Numbered from the stretch's first letter, positions 11,041 to 21,247 are shown. The stretch: 50,415 nt of DNA from Nitrosomonas sp. (GCA_021774055.1 JAJFJL010000033.1:1-50415), one strand, 5' to 3'. The notes: generated by a model from the sequence alone, not told the origin. Translations and numbers: made by a program.

Positions 11041-11621
11041 AATTTACATAATTTTTTTACTGGTGAAAAACTACGTCTGTGTACTACCGAAACACCATGC
11101 TCCTGTAATGCCGCAATATGTTTCTTAGTTGGATACCCTTTATGTTGATCAAACCCATACACAGGAAAGTGTTGATGTAATATTAACATCTCGGCATCAC
11201 GTGCTGTTTTAGCTAAAATAGAAGCTGCTGATATTTCAGCCACTTTACTATCACCCTTAATAACCGCACGTACCGGATAATCTAACTGTGGACAATATGT
11301 GCCATCAATTAAAACCATCCCAGGAGCAATCGGCAAATTCTCAACTGCACGCTTCATCGCCAACAAACTGGCTTGTAAAATATTTAATTGATCAATTTCT
11401 AACACCGAAGCATAAGCAATCGCCCATGCTTTGGCATGCTTCTTAATAGCAATCGTGAGGTCGTCACGTTTTTTGGCACTTATTTTCTTAGAATCAGCTA
11501 GCCCTGAAATCTTGAAATCTGGATCTAATATGACGCAAGCAGCACAAACAGGCCCCGCCAACGGCCCTCTACCTGCTTCATCAACCCCACAAATTAATTT
11601 TATATCGCTTTCGCTGTGCAC
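11037..11621 (-). CDS. rnhB: Ribonuclease HII
   Basis: RNase HII cleaves RNA in RNA-DNA hybrids and at single ribonucleotides in DNA. The 194-aa length is normal. Motifs: the catalytic Asp-Glu in [55 protein letters not shown] and [10 protein letters not shown]. It starts at a GTG inside the last codons of fabZ (22-bp overlap), implying translational coupling. Its stop codon lies in the palindromic element. In many proteobacteria rnhB follows fabZ-lpxA-lpxB; here it follows fabZ directly. Confidence 0.97.
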   Translation of the reverse strand: MHSESDIKLICGVDEAGRGPLAGPVCAACVILDPDFKISGLADSKKISAKKRDDLTIAIKKHAKAWAIAYASVLEIDQLNILQASLLAMKRAVENLPIAPGMVLIDGTYCPQLDYPVRAVIKGDSKVAEISAASILAKTARDAEMLILHQHFPVYGFDQHKGYPTKKHIAALQEHGVSVVHRRSFSPVKKLCKF

Positions 11622-12043
11622 ATTAATTTAGCTTCTGTTACTAATTTATCATCAACTTCTGCACGAGCAGTATATTTCCATATCCCTTTACGCTGCTGAT
11701 CTATCTTAACCTTAAGAATCAACTGATCTCCTGGTACAACTGGTTTTTTAAACCTAACACCATCTATTCCAGCAAAATAATAAACTGAATCGCTATCATT
11801 AGTTATACCTTCAGTTCTTAATGAAAGAATCGCTGCCGCCTGCGCCAAAGCTTCAACAATCAATACCCCTGGCATAACTGGATAATGCGGAAAATGGCCA
11901 CTAAAGAATGGTTCATTAATAGTTACGTTCTTTAGTACAACAATATCTTTGCCTGCCTCGTAAGAAACCACTCTATCTACCAAAAGAAAAGGATAGCGAT
12001 GCGGTAGATATTTTAAAATTTCACGAATGTCCATATCATCCAT
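11600..12043 (-). CDS. fabZ: 3-hydroxyacyl-ACP dehydratase FabZ
   Basis: FabZ dehydrates 3-hydroxyacyl-ACP in type II fatty acid synthesis. The 147-aa hot-dog-fold protein carries [14 protein letters not shown] near the N-terminus and [20 protein letters not shown], which holds the catalytic His and Glu. AAGGAG lies 6 nt before the ATG; a second ATG three codons in is also possible. Upstream neighbour skp is only 26 bp away, leaving no room for lpxD, and rnhB overlaps it downstream, leaving no room for lpxA/lpxB. Confidence 0.97.
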   Translation of the reverse strand: MDDMDIREILKYLPHRYPFLLVDRVVSYEAGKDIVVLKNVTINEPFFSGHFPHYPVMPGVLIVEALAQAAAILSLRTEGITNDSDSVYYFAGIDGVRFKKPVVPGDQLILKVKIDQQRKGIWKYTARAEVDDKLVTEAKLMCTAKAI

Positions 12044-12069
12044 TTTTTCTCCTTATTTAAATAACCTAA

Positions 12070-12585
12070 TCACTGATCAGCCAATTCTTTAATCACTTGA
12101 TCGGTAATATCAATACGTTCACTACGATAAACAGAATCTTGTAATTGCAAGATTAAATCATATTTTTCTTCTTTTGCAATCCGCTCAATCGCAATATTTG
12201 TTTTTTCTAAAATTAAACTATATTCATCATTTTGACGCTCACTGAAGTCTTCCCGCATTTGCCGCTGTGCACGTTGGTACTCACGACTAAGACTAGCAAG
12301 TTTACGCTCCCGCTCACGTCGCTCTGAATCTGTGATAGTTAAACTATCTTGCTCCAATTGCTGTTGTAACATCTTTGCACGTGCGGCCATTTTCTTATTC
12401 TGTTCATCACGCGATATAAATTCCTGGTCTATTTTATTTTGAGCTTTGATTGCAGGTATGGACTCACGTAATATTTTATCTGTGTTAACAACTCCTATTT
12501 TAATATCACCAGCGACAACACTAAAACCAACAACAGCAAACACCATTACAATCAACACATTAACCAACAAAAGTGTCTGCTTCAA
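12070..12585 (-). CDS. skp: Periplasmic chaperone Skp/OmpH
   Basis: Skp holds unfolded outer-membrane proteins on their way to the BAM complex. The 171-aa protein has a signal peptide (hydrophobic core about residues 4-24, cleavage near VVAG-D), then IGVVNTDKIL, a long charged coiled coil rich in Glu, Arg and Lys, and a C-terminal strand (KYDLILQLQDSVY), all typical of OmpH/Skp. The start is a TTG preceded by AGGAG at 6-nt spacing; no ATG is available at the right place. It sits directly downstream of bamA (45 bp), as in most proteobacteria. Confidence 0.92.
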   Translation of the reverse strand: MKQTLLLVNVLIVMVFAVVGFSVVAGDIKIGVVNTDKILRESIPAIKAQNKIDQEFISRDEQNKKMAARAKMLQQQLEQDSLTITDSERRERERKLASLSREYQRAQRQMREDFSERQNDEYSLILEKTNIAIERIAKEEKYDLILQLQDSVYRSERIDITDQVIKELADQ

Positions 12586-12630
12586 TATTATCTCCTAACT
12601 AAGGAACTACCAAGCGGCTTGAATTGTTTA

Positions 12631-14916
12631 TTAGAACTGCTGCCCAAATTGAAATTGAAACACCTGTAAATTATCACCTTCTTTATCATTCAATGGCTTG
12701 GCAAGACTAACCTTTAGTGGTCCCATTGGCGATATCCAAGAAAGCGCAACTCCTGCTGAATAACGCATATCATCAAGCTCTATTTTACTAGCAAAAACGC
12801 TACCACCATCTATGAAGGTACTAAAGCGCAAAGATCTATCGTCTTGCATAAAAGGAACAGGGAATAATATTTCTAGATTTCCTACGACACGTTTGCTACC
12901 ACCTAGAGCAAGACTTCTGCCTGTGCTACTTAACTCACGTGGCCCCAACGAATTAAGATTAAAGCCTCGGACAGAGTTATTACCACCAGCAAAAAAGTTC
13001 TTAAAAAATGGTAAAGATCTTCCGTCATAACCACCACCAGCTCCAATTTCAGTATTCAACAACAAAGTAAGGTGCCTACTAAGCGGGAAAAAAGTTTTTT
13101 GCGCATAACTAATTTTAAAATAATTTAAATCACCACCAGGCACACTAACTTCACCAAACAGGCGATGTGTAGTGCCAGAAGTAGTATAAATTGCGCTATC
13201 ACGCCGATCACGCGCCCAGCTAACAGTTACTGGAAAATTATTGGTAGGATTACCAAACTCTTCTACAAAACTTTTGTTACGTGGCAGACTATCTTCAAAG
13301 ATACCAATATCAGTTTGTTCTGCACCAAGACCGAATGAAATAATATCATTTTCAGCAATTGGAATACCAAGACGTGCCGTAGCACCAGTTGTAGTTGTTC
13401 TAAATGCACTAACCCTTGATAATCGATTGGTATTTAAACTACGCCTAAATACATCCATTCCTAAACTAACCCCATCAACCGTAAAATAAGGGTTAGTGAA
13501 AGATGCAGAAATTACTTTGTTGATACTTCCGGTATTGACGTTAAGGCTAAGAAAGTTACCAGTACCGAAAATATTATTCTGTGATACAGATGCATTTAAT
13601 ATAAGACCTTGCTGATCAGAAAAACCTGCGCCAAACATAATTGCACCAGTAGGCCTTTCAACAACACTAACATTAATATCCACCTGATCAGGTGCATCTG
13701 GAACTGGCGGTGTTTCTATATTAACGCTGGAAAAAAAAGCTAATCTATCTACACGCTGCCGCGATAGGTTGATTTTAGAAGTTGAATGCCAGCCACCCTC
13801 CATCTGACGAAATTCCCGCCGAATAACTTCATCACGAGTACGATCATTACCAGAAATATTGATTCGTCTAACATAGACACGACGACCAGGGTCAACAAAA
13901 AAAGTAAAACCGGCTTGTTGGTTTTCTTTATCTAACTCAGGTGCAGCATTAATATTAGCAAAAGCATAACCCTCATCACCTAGTCGATCAGTAATAAGTT
14001 TAACTGATTCAGTTAATTTCTCGCGTGCAAACACGGCACCAGGGTCAAGCTGAATCAACGAATATAATTCTTCTTCTGGAACCACATACTCACCAGCCAG
14101 CTTAATATCAGAAACAGTAAACTGCGCACCCTCCGAGATATTTATCATAATATAAATATCCTGCATATTCGGAGTAATAGAAACTTGGGTTGAATCGATG
14201 CTAAATTCTAAATATCCACGATCCAAATAGTAAGAACGTAAGGTTTCTAAATCAGCTGATAATTTTTGTTTAGAGTATTGATCATTCTTAGTAAACCAAG
14301 TTATTAGACCTGGCGTTCGAAGTACAAAAAGTCCACGCAAGTCATCATCACCAAACATTTCATTGCCAACAAAACTAATTCTTCTAATTCTTGCTGTTCT
14401 ACCTTCATCAATATCAAAGTTAATCCCCACACGATTACGTTCTAGTGGGGTAGTAGTAGTGGTGATTTTCACCGAATACTTACCCATACTAATATACTGA
14501 CGTTTTAATTCTTGTTCTGCCCGATCTAAAAGCGTGCGACTAAAAACACGAGACTCTGATAGGCCAGCTTGTTTCAAGCCTTCTTTTAATTTATCTGGTT
14601 CAAATTCTTTAGCTCCATTAATCGCAATATTTGCAACAACTGGACGCTCTTCCACTTGAACAATTAATACTCCCTGCCTAGATTTTAATTTCACATCTTT
14701 AAAAAAACCTGTCGCATAAAGTGACTTAATTGCCGCTGCAGCCTTTGCATCGTCCAGCATATCTCCAACCTTTATTGGTAGATAACTGAACACAGTTCCT
14801 GCTTCAGTACGCTGTATACCTTCTACTCTAATATCCTGAACAACAAAACCACTACTCGCCCAAACATTAGCAGCATAGAAAAAGCAAACAAATACTAACA
14901 GGTACCTAAAACTCAT
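12631..14916 (-). CDS. bamA: Outer membrane assembly factor BamA
   Basis: BamA is the core of the machine that inserts beta-barrel proteins into the outer membrane. The 761-aa protein has a signal peptide (residues 1-20, cleavage after WAS or nearby), POTRA domains over about 22-420 (first strand FVVQDIRVEGIQRTEAGTVF), and a C-terminal 16-strand barrel. The conserved loop-6 motif VRGF is in NSVRGFNLNSLG. The chain ends in phenylalanine (FQFGQQF), the barrel-assembly signal. It follows rseP by 3 bp, so the two are co-transcribed. Confidence 0.97.
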   Translation of the reverse strand: MSFRYLLVFVCFFYAANVWASSGFVVQDIRVEGIQRTEAGTVFSYLPIKVGDMLDDAKAAAAIKSLYATGFFKDVKLKSRQGVLIVQVEERPVVANIAINGAKEFEPDKLKEGLKQAGLSESRVFSRTLLDRAEQELKRQYISMGKYSVKITTTTTPLERNRVGINFDIDEGRTARIRRISFVGNEMFGDDDLRGLFVLRTPGLITWFTKNDQYSKQKLSADLETLRSYYLDRGYLEFSIDSTQVSITPNMQDIYIMINISEGAQFTVSDIKLAGEYVVPEEELYSLIQLDPGAVFAREKLTESVKLITDRLGDEGYAFANINAAPELDKENQQAGFTFFVDPGRRVYVRRINISGNDRTRDEVIRREFRQMEGGWHSTSKINLSRQRVDRLAFFSSVNIETPPVPDAPDQVDINVSVVERPTGAIMFGAGFSDQQGLILNASVSQNNIFGTGNFLSLNVNTGSINKVISASFTNPYFTVDGVSLGMDVFRRSLNTNRLSRVSAFRTTTTGATARLGIPIAENDIISFGLGAEQTDIGIFEDSLPRNKSFVEEFGNPTNNFPVTVSWARDRRDSAIYTTSGTTHRLFGEVSVPGGDLNYFKISYAQKTFFPLSRHLTLLLNTEIGAGGGYDGRSLPFFKNFFAGGNNSVRGFNLNSLGPRELSSTGRSLALGGSKRVVGNLEILFPVPFMQDDRSLRFSTFIDGGSVFASKIELDDMRYSAGVALSWISPMGPLKVSLAKPLNDKEGDNLQVFQFQFGQQF

Positions 14917-14919
14917 GGT

Positions 14920-16287
14920 TTAACTGGAAAAAATCCGAGAAACATCATTAAATATAGCAAAAGTCATCAATGTAAATAACATTGCCACTCCTATTTGTTG
15001 ACCAATAAGCATAACTTTTTCAGAAACAGGTGACCCCTTAATAATTTCAATGATATAAAACATTAAGTGACCACCATCAAGTATCGGAATTGGTAACAGG
15101 TTTAACACCCCTAAACTAATGCTAATCAACGCCAAAAAACCAATATATGAGGCGAATCCAATTTGTGCAGACTGGCCGGCATAATCAGCAATCGAAATAG
15201 GACCACTGATATTTTTCCACGAGGCTTCCCCAGTCACCATTTTAAACAGCATTTGAAAAGTTAATTTAGTTGTTTCCCAAGTCCTTTCTAGTGCCTTTAA
15301 TACAGCGACACCAACAGGATAACTAACTGTTACTGTTAATCTATCAAACTCAGCTTGATCAATTAGTGGCGCGATACCAACCCTGCCAATTTGTTTACCT
15401 TGTTCTGTTGCTGCATCCGGTGTAACCGTGATATTAATAACCACTTCATTACGTAATATAGACAACATAAGTGGTTGCCCAGGGTGTTCTCTAATAGCCA
15501 TGACTAATTCCATCCAGTCATAGATATCTTGATCATTAATCGCTAAAATTTCATCACCTTCCAGCAAGCCTGCACGATAAGCTGAACCATCTGGAATTAC
15601 CTGCGCAATAATCGGAGAAATAATCGGTTGATAGATAGTTAAACCTATTTTACCTAAAAAATCACCATCTAAATCATCCGCAGATAAACTACTTAAATCT
15701 AAATTACGATGCGCAATATCGCCATACTTATTGGTAGTTTCAACCATTACTTGAGGTTTTCTATCAATCGCATGAGTTAATAATAACCAACGTGCATCTT
15801 GCCAACTTGCAACCGCTTCACCTTCTATTTTATGGATAGTTTCTTCTGCTTCAAAGGCTGCAAAAGCTGCTGGTGTTGTTGGTTCTATTGGACCTAATAT
15901 CGGCTTCATACCACTAACACCTGATATAAAAAGTATCCAATATAAAAAAATTGCCAACAAAAAGTTAGCAATTGGTCCGGCAGAAACAATCGCAAAACGG
16001 CTTGCTACTGACTGTTGATTAAATGAGCGAGGTAAATCTTCTGGTGCAACTTTACCTTCTCGTTCATCCAGCATTTTGACATAGCCGCCAAGTGGAATCG
16101 CGGCAACAACCCATTCAGTCTGGTCTTTTCCCCATTGCTTACGAAACAATGGCTTACCAAAACCAATTGAGAAACGTAATACTTTAACCCCATTCCAGCG
16201 TGCGATCAGATAATGGCCAAACTCATGAAAGGTAATTAACACACCTAACGCAATAATGAATGCAGCAATCGATAAAAGTATGGTCAT
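14920..16287 (-). CDS. rseP: Site-2 protease RseP
   Basis: RseP is the inner-membrane zinc protease that cuts anti-sigma factor RseA and leftover signal peptides. The 455-aa length is typical. The zinc site HEFGH (H21, E22, H25) lies in the first membrane helix; the second zinc-ligand motif is in LLPIPILDGGHL near the C-terminus. Periplasmic PDZ domains lie between (for example GSAYRAGLLEGDEILAIND). The usual neighbours dxr and bamA flank it. Read from ATG 71 bp after dxr. Confidence 0.97.
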   Translation of the reverse strand: MTILLSIAAFIIALGVLITFHEFGHYLIARWNGVKVLRFSIGFGKPLFRKQWGKDQTEWVVAAIPLGGYVKMLDEREGKVAPEDLPRSFNQQSVASRFAIVSAGPIANFLLAIFLYWILFISGVSGMKPILGPIEPTTPAAFAAFEAEETIHKIEGEAVASWQDARWLLLTHAIDRKPQVMVETTNKYGDIAHRNLDLSSLSADDLDGDFLGKIGLTIYQPIISPIIAQVIPDGSAYRAGLLEGDEILAINDQDIYDWMELVMAIREHPGQPLMLSILRNEVVINITVTPDAATEQGKQIGRVGIAPLIDQAEFDRLTVTVSYPVGVAVLKALERTWETTKLTFQMLFKMVTGEASWKNISGPISIADYAGQSAQIGFASYIGFLALISISLGVLNLLPIPILDGGHLMFYIIEIIKGSPVSEKVMLIGQQIGVAMLFTLMTFAIFNDVSRIFSS

Positions 16288-16358
16288 ATCAGATTTTTAT
16301 ACCCTTAGAAACAGTATACGAGGAAATATATACAATAATTTTAGCTAACCACAAATAC

Positions 16359-17546
16359 TTAACCATGATGCGCAAGCCAATCACGCGCAGCTTCCCGCGC
16401 CAAATTATCTGCTTCCAGCACATCATCCAAACTTGCTATCGCATTATATGAGATGGTTTGCATAACTTGTTCTATCAAAGTAGGAATTGCAGTGAATGCC
16501 AGTTTTCTTGCAAGAAATGAAGCAACAGCTATTTCATTAGCTGCATTAAGTACTGCGGGCATATTACCACCTGTTGCAAGCGCCTGATAAGCTAACGCCA
16601 GACAAGGAAAACGAACTAAGTCAGGTTGTTCAAAATCTAGGCGAGAGATTTCAAATAGATCTAATGAAGCAACACCGCTCTCAATTCGTTCTGGATAACC
16701 CATTGCATGTGCAATCGGAGTACACATATCAGGGTTCCCTAATTGTGCCACTACCGAACCATCAATATATTCAACCATCGAATGAATAACACTTTGAGGG
16801 TGAATAACAACCTGAATTTTTTCTGGCATTGCATTAAATAGCCAGTGTGCTTCAATAACCTCCAGCCCTTTATTCATCATAGTCGCAGAATCTACTGAAA
16901 TCTTCTGCCCCATATCCCAATTAGGATGTGCACAAGCCTGTTCAGGAGTTACTTGTTGCAATTCAGATAAAGGTACACCTCTAAATGGCCCACCGGATGC
17001 TGTTAATAAAATACGACGCACCCCTTTTGCAGAAAGGTCTCCTGCAAAATCATGCGGCAATGCTTGGTAAATGGCATTATGCTCACTATCTATAGGCAAT
17101 AATGTTGCATTATGCTGTTTAACCATATCCATAAAAATTCGTCCAGCCATCACCAGAGTTTCTTTATTGGCTAATAACACCTGTTTGCCTGCACGTGCTG
17201 CAGCGAATGTTGGTCGAATACCTGCAGCCCCAACAATGGCAGCCATCACCATATCTACTTCATCCAAAGATGCAACTTTTTCTAAAGATTCAACACCTGA
17301 TAGAACAGTTGTATCTAATCCATCCTTATGACAAGCTACTGTTAACTGTTCCGCACTATCATGATCTAACATTACGACATAACGTGGATGAAAACAGTGG
17401 CACTGTGACAGCATTTTTTCAACATTTTTATTAGCTGTTAGTGCAACAACATTAAATCTATCAAGATGTAGTGCAACTACCTTCAAAGTACTTTCACCAA
17501 TACTACCAGTGGAGCCAAGAATAGTTAGGTGACGAATAATTTTCAT
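16359..17546 (-). CDS. dxr: 1-deoxy-D-xylulose 5-phosphate reductoisomerase
   Basis: Dxr makes MEP from DXP with NADPH, the second step of the non-mevalonate isoprenoid pathway. The 395-aa protein has the N-terminal nucleotide-binding loop ILGSTGSIGEST, ANKETLVMAG, the metal/substrate site PIDSEHNAIYQ, TASGGPFR and HPNWDMGQKISVDSATMMNK. The pathway link to uppS two genes upstream is direct, since both act in isoprenoid supply for undecaprenyl phosphate. It follows cdsA by 8 bp. Confidence 0.98.
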   Translation of the reverse strand: MKIIRHLTILGSTGSIGESTLKVVALHLDRFNVVALTANKNVEKMLSQCHCFHPRYVVMLDHDSAEQLTVACHKDGLDTTVLSGVESLEKVASLDEVDMVMAAIVGAAGIRPTFAAARAGKQVLLANKETLVMAGRIFMDMVKQHNATLLPIDSEHNAIYQALPHDFAGDLSAKGVRRILLTASGGPFRGVPLSELQQVTPEQACAHPNWDMGQKISVDSATMMNKGLEVIEAHWLFNAMPEKIQVVIHPQSVIHSMVEYIDGSVVAQLGNPDMCTPIAHAMGYPERIESGVASLDLFEISRLDFEQPDLVRFPCLALAYQALATGGNMPAVLNAANEIAVASFLARKLAFTAIPTLIEQVMQTISYNAIASLDDVLEADNLAREAARDWLAHHG

Positions 17547-17554
17547 ATCTGAAT

Positions 17555-18367
17555 TTAATAATAAAGAAGTATTGCTAGCATAGCAACCGGAAGCGTTGAA
17601 GTAAGCGCATCAATACGATCCAGTATGCCACCGTGACCAGGTAAAATATTACCACTATCCTTGACACCTGCATTACGTTTCATTTGAGATTCAAATAAAT
17701 CCCCAATAATCCCCAATACCGCAAGAGCTAGCAACAATGGAACTAAAAAACTTGTCAATGACTCGTCATCTGTCATCAGATGCCAAACTAGAGCATAGCC
17801 TAAAACAGCAACTAAAGCCCCAGCTACACCTTCCCAAGTTTTTCCAGGACTAATAGTCGGCGCAAGCTTACGTTTACCAAATGCTCGCCCAGAAAAATAC
17901 GCAGCACTATCTGAAATCCACACCGTGGCCATTATACCCAACAAAAGTAACGGACTGATTGAACGTAGTTGGTACAATGCTAAACAAATTGGCAAAAGAA
18001 CCAACCAGCCTACCAACATCAACATAAATGGATTTTTAAGTGGTGCATTTGAACGCAAAAGAATAGGTACTGCAATTAACCAAAATAAAAAAGACAACAT
18101 GTAGATTGATAAATAAATTGAAGTATAGGGATCTACACGTACTTCCTCACCTAACAAAAACAATAGTTCACCACCAATCAAGGTGGTCAATACCATAAAT
18201 ATAATCATATTCCCAATTGAAAACTTCACCAATTTGCACCATTCTTGTGCACCAAGTACGGTCAAAACAAGCAGCAATGCTGCCCAAAAAATTGGCTGAA
18301 AATATAACACTGCCGCTAAGAATAATGGTAATACAATCGCTGCAGTTATGACACGAGTTTTAAGCAT
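17555..18367 (-). CDS. cdsA: Phosphatidate cytidylyltransferase CdsA
   Basis: CdsA makes CDP-diacylglycerol, the precursor of all membrane phospholipids. It is a 270-aa polytopic membrane protein with roughly seven or eight hydrophobic helices. The C-terminal signature is present: SDSAAYFSGRAFGKRKLAP, then SPGKTWEG, then GDLFESQMKRNAGVKDSG and LPGHGGILDRIDAL, which holds the conserved metal-binding Asp. Position between uppS and dxr is standard. No good ribosome binding site is seen before the ATG. Confidence 0.97.
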   Translation of the reverse strand: MLKTRVITAAIVLPLFLAAVLYFQPIFWAALLLVLTVLGAQEWCKLVKFSIGNMIIFMVLTTLIGGELLFLLGEEVRVDPYTSIYLSIYMLSFLFWLIAVPILLRSNAPLKNPFMLMLVGWLVLLPICLALYQLRSISPLLLLGIMATVWISDSAAYFSGRAFGKRKLAPTISPGKTWEGVAGALVAVLGYALVWHLMTDDESLTSFLVPLLLALAVLGIIGDLFESQMKRNAGVKDSGNILPGHGGILDRIDALTSTLPVAMLAILLYY

Positions 18368-18470
18368 GGAAGAAGAGCCTTTTGCCTGATAGAACGGGAC
18401 AAGGAACGCACATAAAATACTTGCCCGAACATTATGATTACATTGAATTATGCGACATTGTATTGATTAA

Positions 18471-19232
18471 TTATGTATCTGAAGAAATTTTAAGTTGCTC
18501 ACTAGTACGTCCAAACTTTCGCTCTCGCTGCTGATAAGATTTAATTGCAAGATTTAACTCTTGTGCATTAAAATCAGGCCAAAGTGTCTGAGTAAAATAT
18601 AATTCTGTGTAGGCTAATTGCCACAATAAGAAATTACTAATACGATACTCACCAGCAGTACGAATGAACAAATCAGGTTCTGGCGCATAACTCATAGCAA
18701 GATGCTGAGCCAGATCTTCTTCTGTTAGATTTTTAGGTAATGATGTAGCTTGAGATAAAATTTTGTTGATTGCCTGCAAAATATCCCAACGACCACCATA
18801 ATTTGCTGCAATCGTAAAAATAAGACGTGTATTTCCAGCAGTCAATTCCTCTCCACGCCGAATAAACTCAATTATTTTTGGTTCAAATTTTGATAGATCA
18901 CCAATAACTTTAAACTGAATATTATTCTCATGTAGTTTATCAATTTCCTGTTCCAACGCACTAAAAAAGAGCCGCATTAGATACGAGACCTCATCACTTG
19001 GTCGCCGCCAATTCTCACTACTAAAAGCAAATAACGTTAAAAATTCAACACGCTGCTCTACACAAGCTTTAATAACTTCACGCACAGTCTCTACACCTTG
19101 TTTATGACCAGCAATTCGCGGCAACAAACCTTTCTTTGCCCAGCGACCATTGCCATCCATAATAATCGCAATATGTCGCGGTATAATTGTTGTTTCTGGA
19201 ATCTCGCGTGTAGAGCTTGGATCTTTAGGCAT
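18471..19232 (-). CDS. uppS: Undecaprenyl diphosphate synthase
   Basis: UppS (IspU) is the cis-prenyltransferase that makes the C55 carrier lipid for peptidoglycan and O-antigen. The 253-aa protein carries the catalytic motif [14 protein letters not shown] (D26), then [23 protein letters not shown], and the C-terminal [20 protein letters not shown] and FTQTLWPDF. The family normally has GGExRISNFL; here it reads [10 protein letters not shown], a mild change. One bp separates its ATG from the frr stop. Confidence 0.97.
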   Translation of the reverse strand: MPKDPSSTREIPETTIIPRHIAIIMDGNGRWAKKGLLPRIAGHKQGVETVREVIKACVEQRVEFLTLFAFSSENWRRPSDEVSYLMRLFFSALEQEIDKLHENNIQFKVIGDLSKFEPKIIEFIRRGEELTAGNTRLIFTIAANYGGRWDILQAINKILSQATSLPKNLTEEDLAQHLAMSYAPEPDLFIRTAGEYRISNFLLWQLAYTELYFTQTLWPDFNAQELNLAIKSYQQRERKFGRTSEQLKISSDT

Positions 19233-19233
19233 A

Positions 19234-19791
19234 TCAAACAGCCATTAATTCAGCTTCCTTCTCTTGTAATAACTTTTCTATTTCAGCAATATAACGATCA
19301 GTTAACTTTTGAATTTCATCTTGTCCACGACGTTCATCATCTGTTGAAATTTCTTTTTCTTTAACCAACTCTTTTACTTGTGAATTTGCATCGCGCCGAA
19401 TATTACGTATGGCAACACGCACCAACTCTGCTTCATGTTTTACTACTTTAGTAAGATCACGACGACGCTCTTCAGTCAATGGTGGCATTGGTACACGAAC
19501 CATTTCACCAACAGACATTGGATTTAAACCTAAATCAGAATTACGAATAGCTTTTTCAATGCTACTTAGCATTTTTTTATCCCAAGGAACTACTCCAATT
19601 GTCCTAGAATCAGCCAACGTAACGTTAGCCACTTGATTAAGCGGTGTCGACACTCCATAAGACTCAACAGTAATATGATCTAACAAGCCAGTATGTGGAC
19701 GCCCACTACGTACTTTACTTAGATCAATCTTTAACGCCTCAATACTTTTTTGCATTCTCTGCTCAGCATTCTTTATTACATTGGCAACCAT
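19234..19791 (-). CDS. frr: Ribosome recycling factor
   Basis: RRF splits the post-termination ribosome together with EF-G. From the ATG in [13 protein letters not shown] the protein is 185 aa, the family length. An upstream in-frame ATG would add 12 hydrophobic residues not expected in RRF, so I reject it. Motifs: [15 protein letters not shown], the [14 protein letters not shown] hinge-region motif and [13 protein letters not shown] helices (here [14 protein letters not shown]). Downstream uppS begins 1 bp after its stop. Confidence 0.97.
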   Translation of the reverse strand: MVANVIKNAEQRMQKSIEALKIDLSKVRSGRPHTGLLDHITVESYGVSTPLNQVANVTLADSRTIGVVPWDKKMLSSIEKAIRNSDLGLNPMSVGEMVRVPMPPLTEERRRDLTKVVKHEAELVRVAIRNIRRDANSQVKELVKEKEISTDDERRGQDEIQKLTDRYIAEIEKLLQEKEAELMAV

Positions 19792-19870
19792 ACTATCTAT
19801 CCAACCTATTAATATTATCCAGACCATATAAGCAAATGTGAAACAACTTGCAGTGCAATGTCTAGATATT

Positions 19871-19929
19871 ACCTAGATCCTGCAAGTGATCGCACACATA
19901 ATATGTACTATCACTTGCAGGATCTAGGT
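19871..19929. repeat. Short palindromic element, group B mini-hairpin
   Basis: A perfect 20-bp inverted repeat, ACCTAGATCCTGCAAGTGAT at 19871-19890 and its reverse complement at 19910-19929, with a 19-nt loop. It consists of the two ends of a 163-bp group B element (compare 45616-45778) with about 100 bp of the middle lost. It sits in the pyrH-frr gap and in RNA would form a very stable hairpin, which may attenuate or protect the transcript. Confidence 0.88.
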
Positions 19930-19986
19930 ATTAGTTAATCAGGCGCACAACAACAAAAACTGCACCCTCTATGACTCATAACAAAC

Positions 19987-20697
19987 TCAAACTGTAACTA
20001 ATGTTCCTTCATTTTCTCCGACGACTATACTTTTAAGCGCCCCCACCTTAAAAATGCTAAATACATTAAGCGGTAGTTTCTGATCTCGACATAAAGTTAA
20101 AGCTGTAGCATCCATCACCTGCAGATTCCTTGTAATCGCCTCATCAAATGTTAGCCTATCAAAACGTGTAGCACTTGGATTTATTTTAGGGTCACTAGTA
20201 TAGATCCCATCTACTTTAGTAGCTTTAAGCATAATATCCACATCCATTTCCATTCCACGTAAAGCAGCAGCTGTATCTGTTGTAAAAAAAGGGTTGCCAG
20301 TACCAGCAGCAAAAATAAGCACCTTACCTTCTTTTAAATAATTTATCGCCTTACCACGAATATACGGCTCCACCACTTGATCAATATTTAATGCAGACTG
20401 TATTCGTGGTGCCAACCCATTCTGCTTCATCACATCCCGCAATGCTAATGCATTCATAACCGTCGCAAGCATGCCCATATAATCCGCAGTAACACGCTCA
20501 ATACCATCATCAGCTGCCCGCATACCACGAAAAATATTTCCACCACCAATAACTATTGCAATCTCAACACCTAATTGCTTTATTTCACCAATTTCAGTGA
20601 CAATACGCTGCATAACTGTGCGATTAATACCATAAGCATCTTCACCCATTAATGCTTCACCAGAAAGTTTCAACAAAACACGTTTATAAGCAATCAT
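19987..20697 (-). CDS. pyrH: UMP kinase PyrH
   Basis: PyrH phosphorylates UMP to UDP; the bacterial enzyme belongs to the amino-acid-kinase fold. The 236-aa protein shows the P-loop-like [10 protein letters not shown], the glycine loop [45 protein letters not shown] and [14 protein letters not shown]. It is usually directly downstream of tsf; here 719 bp of palindromic elements separate the two, so it probably has its own promoter or a long leader. Confidence 0.98.
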   Translation of the reverse strand: MIAYKRVLLKLSGEALMGEDAYGINRTVMQRIVTEIGEIKQLGVEIAIVIGGGNIFRGMRAADDGIERVTADYMGMLATVMNALALRDVMKQNGLAPRIQSALNIDQVVEPYIRGKAINYLKEGKVLIFAAGTGNPFFTTDTAAALRGMEMDVDIMLKATKVDGIYTSDPKINPSATRFDRLTFDEAITRNLQVMDATALTLCRDQKLPLNVFSIFKVGALKSIVVGENEGTLVTV

Positions 20698-20713
20698 AAC
20701 TGTATAAGTTTAT

Positions 20714-20854
20714 CCCTAGACCCTGCAAATTACGCACACACCCTGCTCCATATAGCAAACCTTGTTCTTTGCAAATATCAACAACAGGTATTCTACGCAA
20801 AATAAAATTCTCTCTATGAAATAATTTATCACACATTATATGCACAATCTAGGT
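20714..20854. repeat. Palindromic element, group B, degenerate copy
   Basis: Matches the intact group B elements along its length: CCCTAGACCCTGCAAAT at the left end, GCTCCATATAGCAAACCTT, TTCTCTCTATGAAA, and CACATTATATGCAC close to the right end, where AATCTAGGT remains. The terminal inverted repeat is eroded on both sides, so this is an old copy. It starts 16 bp upstream of the pyrH start codon. Confidence 0.75.
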
Positions 20855-20866
20855 TATATTTTTCTA

Positions 20867-20880
20867 AGGAACGTGCATGG
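20867..20880. repeat. Solo end of a group C element
   Basis: AGGAACGTGCATGG repeats the first 13 bases of the group C element at 21248. The matching right end is not found before the next element, so this is either a solo terminal repeat or a remnant of a disrupted copy. Confidence 0.4.
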
Positions 20881-20975
20881 AATAAATAATAATCGCAACA
20901 AAAGAAATGCTACGTTAAAGCATAGGTATCAAATAGCTTATCAGCTATATCACATAGCACTTTAATTTACTTTCC

Positions 20976-21062
20976 TCGATACTAACGCCTTCGCCAAAAT
21001 ACAAAACCAGCAAGAAATTACAGTTAGTTAAAAATCAAATTGGCGAAGGTATTGCAGATACC
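20976..21062. repeat. Imperfect inverted repeat (unassigned)
   Basis: CCTTCGCCAA (20988-20997) is the reverse complement of TTGGCGAAGG (21040-21049), and pairing continues outward imperfectly between CGATACTAACG and the stretch ending GATACC at 21062. The loop is 42 nt. It does not match groups A-E well; it could be a further group or a decayed copy. Confidence 0.45.
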
Positions 21063-21096
21063 AGAATACTCACTAATAACTATACCTAGTTATACC

Positions 21097-21247
21097 TAGC
21101 ACGGTCATAGTTTCGGATTTTATAGTGTGATAATTTTTGTCAAGAACAAGGCGCTGAAACAAGTTCATAGCCAACCATGTAATTGTTTCAGTAACGCTGA
21201 CATTGGCAAAAATGACCCACCAGAAAACCTAAACTATGACCGTGCTA
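21097..21247. repeat. Palindromic element, group A, copy 1
   Basis: 151-bp element whose ends TAGCACGGTCATAGTTT and its reverse complement are perfect over 17 bp and then continue imperfectly. The inner left arm reads TTTTGTCAAGAACAAGGCG. The core reads CTGAAAC-AAGTT-CATAG-loop-CATG-TAATT-GTTTCAG. The right arm, with CATTGGCAAAAATGA, pairs back to the left arm. Its last base abuts the group C element at 21248. Confidence 0.85.

Noticed and set aside
19792-19827. Upstream start for frr adding 12 residues
   Set aside because: The extension is hydrophobic and absent from the family; the internal ATG gives the normal 185 aa.
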